A DNA stretch of 13,116 nucleotides, taken from contig JABIST010000058.1 in assembly GCA_018700215.1 (NCBI GenBank), positions 1 to 13,116 on the forward strand. Reading direction: 5' to 3'. Within the stretch, counting starts at the first letter, position 1; every line of letters starts with the position of its first letter. Source of the DNA: Dehalococcoidia bacterium. GTDB taxonomy: Bacteria > Chloroflexota > Dehalococcoidia > UBA2979. Of this stretch, positions 4,932-12,261 are shown piece after piece. Position numbers and translations under genes: made by a program. The notes under the pieces were generated by a model. It saw only the letters and a program-made list of their open reading frames with translations. It searched no databases and was not told where the DNA came from.

Positions 4932-7394
4932 ATGATGAGACAAGACCGATTCACCGAGCAGGCTCAGGCCGTCCTCCAGGCCTCCCAGGAGATGGTCCGC
5001 CAGACCCGCCACTCCCAGTGGGACGTGGAACACGTCTTCTTCGCGCTCGTCCAGCTCAAAGACGGCCTCGCACGCGATGTCCTCCAGAAGGTCGGCGTCG
5101 ACCCGGACGCACTCGGTCGCGCCATCAAAGCCCAGCTCGATGTCATCCCCAAGCTCGGCAGCGACGTCGTCCAGATCTACACAACCCCCCGCGTCGTCGG
5201 CCTGCTCGAACGCGCCAACGCCGAGGCCGATCGACTCCAGGACGAATATGTCGGCGTCGAGCACCTGCTGATCGCCATCGCCGATGAGCGCGAGGGCGAA
5301 TCCGCTCGCATCCTCACCGAGTTCCAGATCTCCAAGGAGCGCATCTACCAGGCCCTGCGTGACGTTCGAGGTTCCGCCCGCGTCGACTCCCCCACCGCCG
5401 AGTCCAGCTACCAGGCGCTCGCCCGCTACAGCCGCGACCTCACCGAGATCGCCCGCAGCGGACAACTCGACCCCGTGATCGGCCGCGCCCTCGAGGTGGA
5501 CCGCGTCATGCAAATCCTCAACCGCCGCACCAAGAACAACCCCGTCCTCATCGGCGAGGCGGGCGTCGGCAAGACCGCCATCATCGAAGGCCTCGCCCAG
5601 CGCATCGTCGATGACGACGTCCCGGACCGCCTCCGCAACAAGCGCGTCATGGCGCTCGATATGGGCCAGCTCCTCGCCGGCTCCAAGTTCCGAGGCGAGT
5701 TCGAAGAGCGCCTCCAGGGCGTCATGCGGGAGGTCAAGGACTCCGCAGGCGAAATCATCCTCTTCATCGACGAACTCCACCAGGTCGTCGGCGCCGGTGG
5801 TGCCGAAGGTGCTATCGATGCCAGCAACATGATGAAACCCGCCCTCGCACGCGGCGAACTCCACGTCATCGGTGCCACCACCCTCGATGAGTACCGCAAG
5901 CACATCGAGGAAGATCCCGCGCTCGAACGCCGCTTCTCCCCCGTCTACGTCGAGGAGCCCACCGTCGAGGACGCCATCGAGATCCTCAAGGGCATCCGCC
6001 CCAAGTACGAAGAGCACCACGGCGTCCGCATCACCGACGAAGCAATCGACGGCGCCGTGCGCCTCAGCGCTCGCTACGTCACCGAACGCCGCCTCCCCGA
6101 CAAGGCAATCGACCTGATCGACGAAGCCTCATCCCGCCTCGTCATCCAGAACGAGTCAATGTCCCCCGAGCTGCGCGATCTCAAGCGCCGCCTCGACGAG
6201 ATCAGCGAGCGCCTCGAAACCGCCGCCCAGCGCGAAGATTTCGAGGAAGCCGCCCGCCTCAAGCAGGACGTCCTCTCCCTCCAGTCCGAGTACGAGCAGG
6301 CACGCGATGCCTGGCGCTCGGAGAAGGGCGTCTCTGACGAGGTCGGCGAGTCTGACATCGCCGCCCTCATCGCACAGATGACCGGCATCCCCGTCGACAA
6401 GATGCTCGAGGGCGAAGCCGAGAAGCTGCTCCACATGGAGGAAGCGCTCCACGAGCGCGTGATCGGCCAGGACCGCGCCATCTCCGTGCTGTCAGACGCC
6501 ATACGCCGCGCCCGCAGCGGCCTCAAGGACCCGCGCCGGCCCATCGGCTCATTCGTCTTCGTCGGCCCCACCGGAGTCGGCAAGACCCACCTCGCCAAAG
6601 CGCTCGCCGAATACATGTTCGATGACGCCGATGCCCTGATCCGCCTCGATATGTCCGAATACCAGGAGCGGCACACCATCTCCCGCCTCGTAGGCGCACC
6701 TCCCGGCTACGTCGGCTTCGACCAGGCCGGCGAACTGACCGAGGCAATTCGCCGCCGCCCCTACCAGGTGATCCTCTTCGATGAGATCGAGAAGGCCCAC
6801 CCGGACGTCTTCAACACGCTGCTCCAGGTGATGGACGATGGCCGCCTCACGGACTCGCACGGTCGCACCGTCGATTTCCGCAACACCGTCATCATCCTCA
6901 CCTCCAACCTCGGCACCGGGCAGCGCCAGGAGTCGATCGGCTTCCGCCGCGCCGAGTCCGATGGCGATCACGACAAGATGGTCCGCACGGTCGAGGACGC
7001 ACTGAAACGCGCCTTCCGCCCCGAGTTCCTCAACCGCCTCGATGACACCGTCGTCTTCGAGCCGCTCACCGAGCCAGAGATCGCCCAGATCGCAGACCTC
7101 GTCATCGACGAAGTCCGCGAACGTCTCGCCGAGCGCAGCGTCGACTTCCTCGTCAGTACCGACGCCAAGTCCGAGCTCGTCCGCGAGGGCTACGACCCCA
7201 ACTTCGGCGCTCGCCCGCTCCGCCGCGTCATCGAACGCCGCCTCGAGAACCCGCTCGCCAAGCGGGTCCTCTCCGGCGAGTTCGAACCCGGCGACCGCAT
7301 CGACGTCGATTTCGCGGACGGCGACTACACCTTCGCCCGCAAGCCCGGCGCCGCCACCCCTGAGCCCGTCGAAGCCGAAGTCGTCGAGGTCTAA
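4932..7394 (+). CDS. clpC: ClpC-type AAA+ unfoldase, predicted ClpP partner
   Basis: This Hsp100 ring ATPase unfolds proteins. Two Clp_N repeats (about 7-69 and 82-147) are followed by ATPase 1 with Walker A GEAGVGKT (208-215), Walker B LFIDELH (277-283) and pore loop KFRGEFEER, then a short middle segment with a UVR-like helix pair (about 433-456). ATPase 2 follows with Walker A GPTGVGKT (545-552), Walker B LFDEIE (615-620), pore loop GYVG (592-595) and sensor 2 GARPLRR (759-765). ClpB carries an M-domain of about 120 residues. Here the linker is short, and IGF (669-671) follows TSNLG, as in ClpP-binding loops of ClpA, ClpC and ClpX. The length of 820 also fits ClpC. The first of two adjacent ATGs is used because AGGAG (4920-4924) precedes it by 7 bases. 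An automatic pipeline might call it clpB from the HspR context. Confidence 0.92.
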   Translation: MMRQDRFTEQAQAVLQASQEMVRQTRHSQWDVEHVFFALVQLKDGLARDVLQKVGVDPDALGRAIKAQLDVIPKLGSDVVQIYTTPRVVGLLERANAEADRLQDEYVGVEHLLIAIADEREGESARILTEFQISKERIYQALRDVRGSARVDSPTAESSYQALARYSRDLTEIARSGQLDPVIGRALEVDRVMQILNRRTKNNPVLIGEAGVGKTAIIEGLAQRIVDDDVPDRLRNKRVMALDMGQLLAGSKFRGEFEERLQGVMREVKDSAGEIILFIDELHQVVGAGGAEGAIDASNMMKPALARGELHVIGATTLDEYRKHIEEDPALERRFSPVYVEEPTVEDAIEILKGIRPKYEEHHGVRITDEAIDGAVRLSARYVTERRLPDKAIDLIDEASSRLVIQNESMSPELRDLKRRLDEISERLETAAQREDFEEAARLKQDVLSLQSEYEQARDAWRSEKGVSDEVGESDIAALIAQMTGIPVDKMLEGEAEKLLHMEEALHERVIGQDRAISVLSDAIRRARSGLKDPRRPIGSFVFVGPTGVGKTHLAKALAEYMFDDADALIRLDMSEYQERHTISRLVGAPPGYVGFDQAGELTEAIRRRPYQVILFDEIEKAHPDVFNTLLQVMDDGRLTDSHGRTVDFRNTVIILTSNLGTGQRQESIGFRRAESDGDHDKMVRTVEDALKRAFRPEFLNRLDDTVVFEPLTEPEIAQIADLVIDEVRERLAERSVDFLVSTDAKSELVREGYDPNFGARPLRRVIERRLENPLAKRVLSGEFEPGDRIDVDFADGDYTFARKPGAATPEPVEAEVVEV

Positions 7395-7421
7395 CCACCT
7401 CCCGAGGCACCGCGAATCACC

Positions 7422-7445
7422 AGAGGGGGCCGCGCGGCCCCCTCT
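7422..7445. terminator. Perfect 24-bp palindrome between convergent clpC and the MFS gene
   Basis: Positions 7422-7445 are a perfect palindrome whose 12-bp arm reads AGAGGGGGCCGC. It lies 27 bp after the clpC stop and 8 bp before the end of the convergent transporter gene, so it could end transcription from both sides. No T-run of more than two bases follows on either strand, so it is either an atypical intrinsic terminator or an RNA-end stabiliser. Confidence 0.65.
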
Positions 7446-7453
7446 TCACACCC

Positions 7454-8068
7454 TCAATCCCCGGACGCCACCTCGGCCTCGTCGCTCCCCGCCACCACCG
7501 CCCCATGCGGGTCCGCGAGGTGCGCCCGACGCCACATCCACAACAACCCACCGCTCACCAGCAACGTCCCCACCGCCGTCCCACCAAACGCCAACCTCAA
7601 CGACTCGTCTCCCACCACCCCGGCTACCGATGCCATCACCGCGAACACCAGCGCAGTCCCAAACGGCGTCACCGACAGCACAGTCGCCCGCACATCCGAG
7701 GGCACCCGATCGTTGATGTACGCCCCAATCGCCGGGAACAGCAGCCCCCGAGCGATCGCGGCCCCCACAAATCCCACCATCGCGCCAACGTGATCCACCC
7801 CCGCCAGCAGCAGCAAACCGCCCACCACCCCGGCCATCGCAACAGCCCCAACGGCATGCACACCCACCCGTCGAACCAGCCGCCCACTGATCAGCGCCCC
7901 GCCCGCGCCCACCAACTCCACCGGCACCGTCAGCACCCCGATCAACGCGAACGGCACCCCATGCGCCCGCAGGAACGGCTGAAACAGCAAGAACTGAATC
8001 GGCATCGTCGCCAGCATCGAAACCTGAAACAGCACCACCCAGCGCAACACCGGTCGCCGTCGGAACAC
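7454..8068 (-). CDS. C-terminal half of a split MFS transporter
   Basis: This 204-residue frame begins at a GTG (8066-8068) and carries about six hydrophobic helices, including FQVSMLATMPIQFLLF and GVVGGLLLLAGV. It also carries the typical late-MFS block INDRVPSDVRATVLSV. It is in the same frame as the upstream half and is separated from it only by a TAG (8072-8074) and one CGG codon. Read through, the two halves would make a normal 12-helix MFS protein of about 418 residues. GAGG lies 8 bases upstream of the GTG, and the stop is 4 bases away, so reinitiation could produce this half separately. Otherwise it is a dead fragment. The C terminus is acidic. The substrate is unknown. Confidence 0.7.
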   Translation of the reverse strand: MFRRRPVLRWVVLFQVSMLATMPIQFLLFQPFLRAHGVPFALIGVLTVPVELVGAGGALISGRLVRRVGVHAVGAVAMAGVVGGLLLLAGVDHVGAMVGFVGAAIARGLLFPAIGAYINDRVPSDVRATVLSVTPFGTALVFAVMASVAGVVGDESLRLAFGGTAVGTLLVSGGLLWMWRRAHLADPHGAVVAGSDEAEVASGD

Positions 8069-8071
8069 CCG

Positions 8072-8710
8072 CTACGCCTCAACAAATGTCTGCCCGTACG
8101 ACTGCGGCCCCACTGTCGATGTCCGCGGTGGCTCGCGCATCGGAATCAGCGCCAGCAACGCCCCCATGAAGCTAGCCGCCCCGAAGAACACCACCACCTG
8201 CAGCGAAGTCACCTCCGCAATCGCCCCGCCCGCAATCGCACCACCCGCCGCCGCGAACCGCATCACCGCAGCCAGCACCCCCATCCGGTCGGCATAATCC
8301 CCCTGCTTCCCATCAGCCGAAAGCGCGTCGTACAAGAACGCTCCATCGTTCCCGGACCTGAATGCGATGCCTGAACCCCACACCACGTACGACGCCATCA
8401 GTAACGGGAAACTGTCCGCCAGCGCGAACATCAGCACACCGCTCCCCTCAATCACCGTCCCCAGCAGAAACCCAACCTTCCGCCCATACCGATCGGAGAT
8501 CGCACCCGAGGGAATCTCCAACGCCAGTGTCACGCTCCAGAACATCCCCTCCATCAGCCCCACCTGGGCCAACGAAATCCCCCGGAACTCCATCAGATAG
8601 ATCACCCACACAGCAATGTGCGGGTTCAGGTTCACCAACCCGGACACCGCGTACAGCACCCGCACCTGTCGGCGCGTGTCGTACCCCTCAGCCGCGCTCG
8701 TTCCCGCCAT
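8072..8710 (-). CDS. N-terminal half of a split MFS transporter
   Basis: The 212 residues have about six predicted membrane helices and MFS motif A in the loop after helix 2 (SGAISDRYGRKVG, 68-80). AFRSGNDGAFLYDAL (116-130) is typical of helices 4-5 in drug-efflux-like MFS families. The frame ends at an in-frame TAG (8072-8074) in the cytoplasmic loop between helices 6 and 7, after which the same frame continues as the other half. ATG 8710 is preferred over the TTG just before it because GAGGGG stands 5 bases upstream of the ATG. The gene is divergent from the DsbA-like gene. A single substitution (for example from TTG, TGG or CAG) would explain the stop. A sequencing error, a recent pseudogene or a working two-chain transporter are all possible. 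Confidence 0.75.
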   Translation of the reverse strand: MAGTSAAEGYDTRRQVRVLYAVSGLVNLNPHIAVWVIYLMEFRGISLAQVGLMEGMFWSVTLALEIPSGAISDRYGRKVGFLLGTVIEGSGVLMFALADSFPLLMASYVVWGSGIAFRSGNDGAFLYDALSADGKQGDYADRMGVLAAVMRFAAAGGAIAGGAIAEVTSLQVVVFFGAASFMGALLALIPMREPPRTSTVGPQSYGQTFVEA

Positions 8711-8802
8711 CAATGCCCCTCAACCACAGCTTCCGCGCAGCACACCTGCTCACCAGAAGAGAGAGGCTACTCGATCAGCGCAGCATCCGAAGCACCTCTC
8801 GG

Positions 8803-8832
8803 TTGCTCCCCACAACCACTCCTCTCAATAAT
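8803..8832 (+). promoter_or_regulatory. Candidate promoter of the DsbA-like gene
   Basis: TTGCTC (8803-8808, 3 of 6) and AATAAT (8827-8832, 5 of 6) are separated by 18 bp. The expected start near 8839 leaves a leader of about 25 nt containing GGAGG (8856-8860). The 151-bp divergent region also has a weak GAGAGG...CCTCTC pair (8761-8766 and 8795-8800). Confidence 0.4.
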
Positions 8833-8864
8833 CGAACTACGCAGAGCAGTGCACCGGAGGACAC

Positions 8865-9674
8865 GTGGGTAGCAACCGAAGACGCCGTCGCCGCCAACAG
8901 GGAAGTGATTCCGAAGGCTCACCGCCCCAACGTCCCACCTCCACCACCCCCGGCTGGCGCGACACCCTCGAGTCCTGGGGCGGCTTCACCGTCGTCGGAT
9001 CACTCGCCATCGCCGTCCTCTTCATCATCGCCCTCGTCGCCCTCAACCTCCCCGGCTCCGGCACCGGCGGCGGCGACTACGTCCCCATCGAACGTGCCCA
9101 GGTCACCGATCGCGTCGAAGGCGACCCCCCGGTCAGCGGCCGCATCGAGGGCAACCCCTCGGCACCCGTCCGCATCATCGTCTTCGAGGACTTTCAGTGC
9201 CCCTTCTGCAAGCTCTTCACCGACGACCGCGCCCCGCTCATCGTCGCGGACTTCGTTGAAACCGGCATCGCCTCCATCGAATTTCACCACATGGCCTTCA
9301 TCGGCCCAGAATCCATCGCAGCAGCAGCAGCCTCCGAGTGTGCCAATGACCAGAACCGCTTCTGGGACTACCACGACCTCCTCTTCCTCCGGCAAGGCCG
9401 CGAGAACGCCGGAGTCTTCTCCACAGGCAACCTCAAGGACTTCGCACGCGAACTCCAGGCCGAATTCTCTGACTTCGACCTCGACGAGTTCGATCAATGC
9501 GTCGACTCAGGCCGCAACCGTTCCCTCGTCGAGCAAGCAACCGACGAGGCAGGCGCCCTCGGCGTCAACTCCACGCCCACGCTCTGGATCAACGGCCAGA
9601 TCATGGGCAACCCCTCGGACTACGAGAGCCTACGCACCATCATCGAAACCGCTGCCGCGACCGCAGCAAACTAA
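8865..9674 (+). CDS. Membrane-anchored DsbA-like thiol-disulfide oxidoreductase
   Basis: This is a thioredoxin-fold protein of the DsbA/BdbD (Thioredoxin_4) group, expected to oxidise or isomerise disulfides outside the membrane. An Arg-rich cytoplasmic N terminus (RRRRRR at 5-10) precedes one membrane helix (about 41-61), a Gly-rich linker, and the catalytic domain from about 88. The active site CPFC is at 112-115 within FEDFQCPFC. The helical insert carries FWDYHDLLF (166-174), and the cis-Pro loop is NSTPT (235-239, Pro238). Cys159 and Cys212 are additional and sit where a second, structural disulfide occurs in related proteins. The GTG start is supported by GGAGG four bases before it. No DsbB or VKOR partner is in the window, so the re-oxidation partner is unknown. 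A hairpin follows the stop. Confidence 0.9.
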   Translation: MGSNRRRRRRQQGSDSEGSPPQRPTSTTPGWRDTLESWGGFTVVGSLAIAVLFIIALVALNLPGSGTGGGDYVPIERAQVTDRVEGDPPVSGRIEGNPSAPVRIIVFEDFQCPFCKLFTDDRAPLIVADFVETGIASIEFHHMAFIGPESIAAAAASECANDQNRFWDYHDLLFLRQGRENAGVFSTGNLKDFARELQAEFSDFDLDEFDQCVDSGRNRSLVEQATDEAGALGVNSTPTLWINGQIMGNPSDYESLRTIIETAAATAAN

Positions 9675-9685
9675 CCAACACACTC

Positions 9686-9719
9686 GGTTGCGGCCGCCAC
9701 CCCACGGCTGGCCGCAACC
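9686..9719. terminator. Strong GC hairpin after the DsbA-like gene
   Basis: GGTTGCGGCC (9686-9695) pairs perfectly with GGCCGCAACC (9710-9719) around 14 nt, in which GCC and GGC can extend the stem past a bulged T. It begins 12 bp after the stop codon. No T-run follows, so termination is likely but of an atypical kind. Confidence 0.6.
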
Positions 9720-9731
9720 CACCGCCCCACG

Positions 9732-9737
9732 TATCAT
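9732..9737 (+). promoter_or_regulatory. Possible -10 box for the acidic-tail protein gene
   Basis: TATCAT matches TATAAT at 5 of 6 bases and lies 35 bp before the GTG start at 9773. The best -35 at 17 bp spacing (TGGCCG, 9709-9714) is poor and overlaps the preceding hairpin. Confidence 0.3.
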
Positions 9738-9772
9738 CGCGGCGGTTCCAAGGTTTCCCAGGGAGGTTTCAC

Positions 9773-10213
9773 GTGGCCAACGCAGCCGCCGAACAGGCGC
9801 TGACCTACTCGTTCAACCCTCAGTCGAAGGTCATGACCGTCGGCTTCCAGGACCTCCACATGGTCTCCAGCGGTGGCGTCGATGTCTTCGCGCTCAACCT
9901 CAATGACTGGCCCAACCCGCCACCGTTCTACCTCGAAGTTGACGGTCGCCTCTTCTCCCTCCAGCCCTCCAACACCTACCTCGTCACCGGCCACGGCGCA
10001 GCCCTGCCCACCTGGATCACCGCCGAAGAAGCAGAAGGCCGCCTCACCCTCCTCGCCGAGCGCGAAGACCGCTACCTCGTCTACAGCCACGACTCCCTCG
10101 CCATCGAAGAGGATGATGAGGACGAAGAGGCTACCGAGGACGACGGCGACGAAGCAGCTGACTCCGAGGACGAAGCCGAGGCCGACGCCGACGAGGCCGA
10201 AGCCACCGAGTAA
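9773..10213 (+). CDS. Uncharacterised protein with a long acidic tail
   Basis: The 146-residue protein has two parts. Residues 1-109 look like a compact beta-rich domain (for example SKVMTVGFQDLHMV, FYLEVDGRLFSLQPS, RYLVYSHDSLA) with no Cys, no signal peptide and no membrane helix. Residues 111-146 are almost only Glu, Asp and Ala and carry a very high negative charge. GTG 9773 is chosen because GGGAGG (9761-9766) lies six bases before it. The frame is open further upstream, but that part overlaps the DsbA-like gene and looks like basic low-complexity shadow. Acidic tails of this kind occur in proteins that bind basic partners or RNA-polymerase-like surfaces, but nothing here identifies a partner. 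The stop is 6 bp from the end of convergent rimI. Confidence 0.75.
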   Translation: MANAAAEQALTYSFNPQSKVMTVGFQDLHMVSSGGVDVFALNLNDWPNPPPFYLEVDGRLFSLQPSNTYLVTGHGAALPTWITAEEAEGRLTLLAEREDRYLVYSHDSLAIEEDDEDEEATEDDGDEAADSEDEAEADADEAEATE

Positions 10214-10219
10214 GCCCGC

Positions 10220-10765
10220 TCAACCCACCTCGTACCGCAACCCCAGCTCCGCCAGCAGCGCCTGCTGCTCAGCGCCATCTACCGCCGGCGATTCCATCAC
10301 CACCGCATCCTCGCCGTCGTCCTTGTAATACCCCCGCAGCCGCCCGATCCGCCTGAACCCAAACCGCTCGTACAGCGCCTGCGCCCCGTCGTTCGACGCC
10401 CGCACCTCAAGCACCACCGAGGGCATCTCCGCCTCGATCGCCAGCTCGAAGCAGCGCAGCAACAGCCGCGCCGCAATCCCCAGCCGCCGCCGCTTCGGAT
10501 CCACCGCAATCGTCACCAGGTGGAGCTGGTCCCGCATGAACCACACCCCCGCGAACCCCACCAGTTCCGAGGATTGAGCAGCACTCGAGCTCAGCTCCGC
10601 CACCACATACTCAGAAAAGCCGTTAACCAGCTCATCCTTCAGCGCCCGCCGCGTCCAAGCGTCCGTCCCGTATGCAAGCTGCTCAATGTGCCGCACGCGG
10701 TCCAGATCGCCATCCATCATCGGACGCAGCCGCAGCTCTACCGTTGCTGGAGGCGTCTCACTCAC
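10220..10765 (-). CDS. rimI: Ribosomal protein S18 alanine N-acetyltransferase
   Basis: This GNAT-fold enzyme is predicted to transfer acetyl from acetyl-CoA to the N-terminal Ala of ribosomal protein S18. In its 181 residues, VWFMRDQLHLVTIAVDP (74-90) leads into the acetyl-CoA P-loop RRRLGIA (92-98). LEVRASN (119-125) carries the Glu and Asn, LYERFGF (131-137) the catalytic-type Tyr, and GYYKDDGEDAVVM (145-157) the RimI-like closing motif. The N-terminal extension of about 10 residues and the C-terminal tail after 160 are longer than in E. coli RimI. The GTG start overlaps the stop of the upstream 82-aa gene (GTGA), so the two are translationally coupled. In many genomes rimI neighbours tsaB and tsaD, which are not seen here. 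General GNATs are the alternative, but the motifs favour RimI. Confidence 0.88.
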   Translation of the reverse strand: MSETPPATVELRLRPMMDGDLDRVRHIEQLAYGTDAWTRRALKDELVNGFSEYVVAELSSSAAQSSELVGFAGVWFMRDQLHLVTIAVDPKRRRLGIAARLLLRCFELAIEAEMPSVVLEVRASNDGAQALYERFGFRRIGRLRGYYKDDGEDAVVMESPAVDGAEQQALLAELGLRYEVG

Positions 10766-11010
10766 CGCGGCTGCTGGTCCAGCGCCTCGCGGTCAAAGTA
10801 GTCACGGAACCGGCGCGCCATCCAACCCGGAATCGATCCACGCGAATTCCCGGACATCCACTCAATGTCGTGCAACTCCCCGCACGTACAGAGCTGGACC
10901 TCCACAATCCGCTCCGGCACATAGTCCGGCCAGTCCAACGCCTTCGCCGTCATCGCCAGCACATCCGGCTCACGCGTGAAGTGATACTCATGCTCATGCT
11001 GCTCCGCCAT
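10762..11010 (-). CDS. Small uncharacterised CxC protein coupled to rimI
   Basis: The 82-residue protein begins MAEQHEHEYHF and has a CTCGELH segment (41-47) with two Cys and a His that could be half of a metal site. The C-terminal region (about 60-76, IPGWMARRFRDYFDREA) looks helical and amphipathic. The frame can start at a TTG (11022), but ATG 11010 is preferred because GGGGG stands 5 bases before it. Its stop overlaps the rimI start by 4 bp, so it is the first gene of a two-gene unit. I recognise no family. A possible -10 box TATGAT lies at 11060-11065 on the minus strand. Confidence 0.75.
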   Translation of the reverse strand: MAEQHEHEYHFTREPDVLAMTAKALDWPDYVPERIVEVQLCTCGELHDIEWMSGNSRGSIPGWMARRFRDYFDREALDQQPR

Positions 11011-11059
11011 CGCAACCCCCAAACCCTTCCGAGGTCACTACCCCTCCGAAGTCCCCCCG

Positions 11060-11065
11060 ATCATA
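11060..11065 (-). promoter_or_regulatory. Possible -10 box for the CxC protein-rimI unit
   Basis: On the minus strand TATGAT matches TATAAT at 5 of 6 bases, 49 bp before the ATG at 11010. No -35 of good quality is found at 16-18 bp spacing, so support is limited. Confidence 0.3.
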
Positions 11066-11107
11066 CTTCGCCCCGCCAAACCCAGACCGCCCAAACCTCC
11101 GCGGCCT

Positions 11108-11136
11108 TCGACCGCGAACGTCCGTTCTGCAATACT
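11108..11136 (+). promoter_or_regulatory. Predicted ruvB promoter
   Basis: TCGACC (11108-11113, 4 of 6) and AATACT (11131-11136, 4 of 6) are separated by 17 bp, and TGC immediately before the -10 makes it an extended -10. A start near 11143 gives a short leader with GAGGGAGG before the ruvB ATG. The LexA-like box occupies the spacer. Confidence 0.45.
11115..11128. promoter_or_regulatory. LexA/DinR-like SOS box in the ruvB promoter
   Basis: The 14-mer CGAACGTCCGTTCT has the perfect dyad GAAC-N4-GTTC and matches the Gram-positive DinR/LexA box CGAACRNRYGTTYC at 12 of 14 positions. It lies between the predicted -35 and -10 elements of ruvB, where a bound repressor would exclude RNA polymerase. 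RuvB is a recombination-repair protein and its gene is SOS-induced in several bacteria, so site and gene agree. Confidence 0.6.
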
Positions 11137-11159
11137 GAACTTCATCGAGGGAGGCCCAC

Positions 11160-12254
11160 ATGACCGAACGCGCGGGGCCCCTCACGCCCGATCGCACCGA
11201 AGAGGACATCGCGGAGCCCACGCTCCGCCCTCGTCACCTGGACGAGTACTCCGGCCAGGAGCGCATCAAAGAGAGCCTCCAGATCTCCATCGAGGCCGCC
11301 AAACGACGCGGTGAATCACTCGATCACCTCCTCTTCCACGGTCCCCCAGGCCTCGGCAAGACCACCCTCGCCATGATCGTCGCCGCCGAAATGGGCGTCT
11401 CCATCCGCATCACCTCCGGCCCCGCCATCGAACGCGCCGGTGACCTCGCCTCGCTCCTCACCAGCCTCCAGCCCGGCGATGTCCTCTTCATCGACGAAAT
11501 CCACCGCCTCGCACTCGCCGTCGAAGAAGTCCTTTACCCCGCCATGGAGGACTACTCCGTGGACCTCATCCTCGGCAAAGGTCCCAAAGCCCGCGATGTC
11601 CGCCTCAAGCTCAACCACTTCACCCTGATCGGCGCCACCACCCGCTACGCCCTCCTCTCACAGCCCCTCCGCGACCGCTTCGGCTCCGCCTACCGACTCG
11701 AGTTCTACGACGAAGCGGCACTCTCCGAAATCGTTCGCCGCTCCGCCGCCGTCCTCAAGTGCCGCATCGATGATGGTGGCGTCACCCAGGTCGCCCGCCG
11801 CTCCCGTGGCACCGCACGCGTCGCCAACCGCCTCCTCCGCCGCGTCCGCGACTACGCCGAGGTCCGCGCGGACGGCGTCGTCACTGCCGATGTCGCCAAT
11901 GAGGCCCTCGCCCAGCTCGAAATCGACGCCCTCGGCCTCGATCAGATGGACCGCGAGCTGCTCTCCAAGATGGCTGAACGCTTCGATGGCGGCCCCGTTG
12001 GCCTCGACACCCTCGCCGCCGCCATCTCCGAGGAGTCAGACACCATCATGGATGTCTACGAACCATTCCTCCTCAAACTCGGATTCCTCCACCGCACCCC
12101 CCGCGGCCGCATCCTCACCCCCACCGGCTACGCCCACCTCGGCCTCGACCCCGCTACCCGAGGCCCACAGGCCGCCCTCTTCGACCTCAACGCCAACGAT
12201 GACACCAACGGTGCCGACGACAGCAACGACAGCGGCGACGAACCCTCCGAATGA
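11160..12254 (+). CDS. ruvB: Holliday junction branch migration ATPase RuvB
   Basis: RuvB is the hexameric motor that, with RuvA, drives branch migration of Holliday junctions before RuvC cleavage. Its 364 residues include RPRHLDEYSGQ (23-33), Walker A GPPGLGKT (61-68), Walker B LFIDEIH (109-115), sensor 1 and arginine-finger block GATTRYALLSQPLRDRFG (158-175), sensor 2 region RGTARVANRLLRRVRDYA (216-233), and a C-terminal winged helix (about 255-330, with GPVGLDTLAAAI and RTPRGRILTPTG). After about 344 an Asn/Asp/Glu-rich tail is added beyond the family core. ATG 11160 follows GAGGGAGG by five bases. ruvA and ruvC are not adjacent, unlike the common ruvAB or ruvCAB order. A LexA-like box in the promoter suggests DNA-damage induction. 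The Rid-family gene starts 7 bp after the stop. Confidence 0.97.
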   Translation: MTERAGPLTPDRTEEDIAEPTLRPRHLDEYSGQERIKESLQISIEAAKRRGESLDHLLFHGPPGLGKTTLAMIVAAEMGVSIRITSGPAIERAGDLASLLTSLQPGDVLFIDEIHRLALAVEEVLYPAMEDYSVDLILGKGPKARDVRLKLNHFTLIGATTRYALLSQPLRDRFGSAYRLEFYDEAALSEIVRRSAAVLKCRIDDGGVTQVARRSRGTARVANRLLRRVRDYAEVRADGVVTADVANEALAQLEIDALGLDQMDRELLSKMAERFDGGPVGLDTLAAAISEESDTIMDVYEPFLLKLGFLHRTPRGRILTPTGYAHLGLDPATRGPQAALFDLNANDDTNGADDSNDSGDEPSE

Positions 12255-12261
12255 CCGCCCG

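Noticed and set aside
4869..6020. 383-codon open frame antisense to clpC
   Set aside because: It mirrors the codon structure of clpC, gives Asp/Leu/Gly-biased sequence without domain marks, and clpC is unambiguous on the other strand.
8362..9906. 514-codon plus-strand open frame across the MFS and DsbA-like genes
   Set aside because: The translation is Ser/Pro/Thr/Arg low complexity and overlaps two well-supported genes in other frames. It is an effect of high GC.
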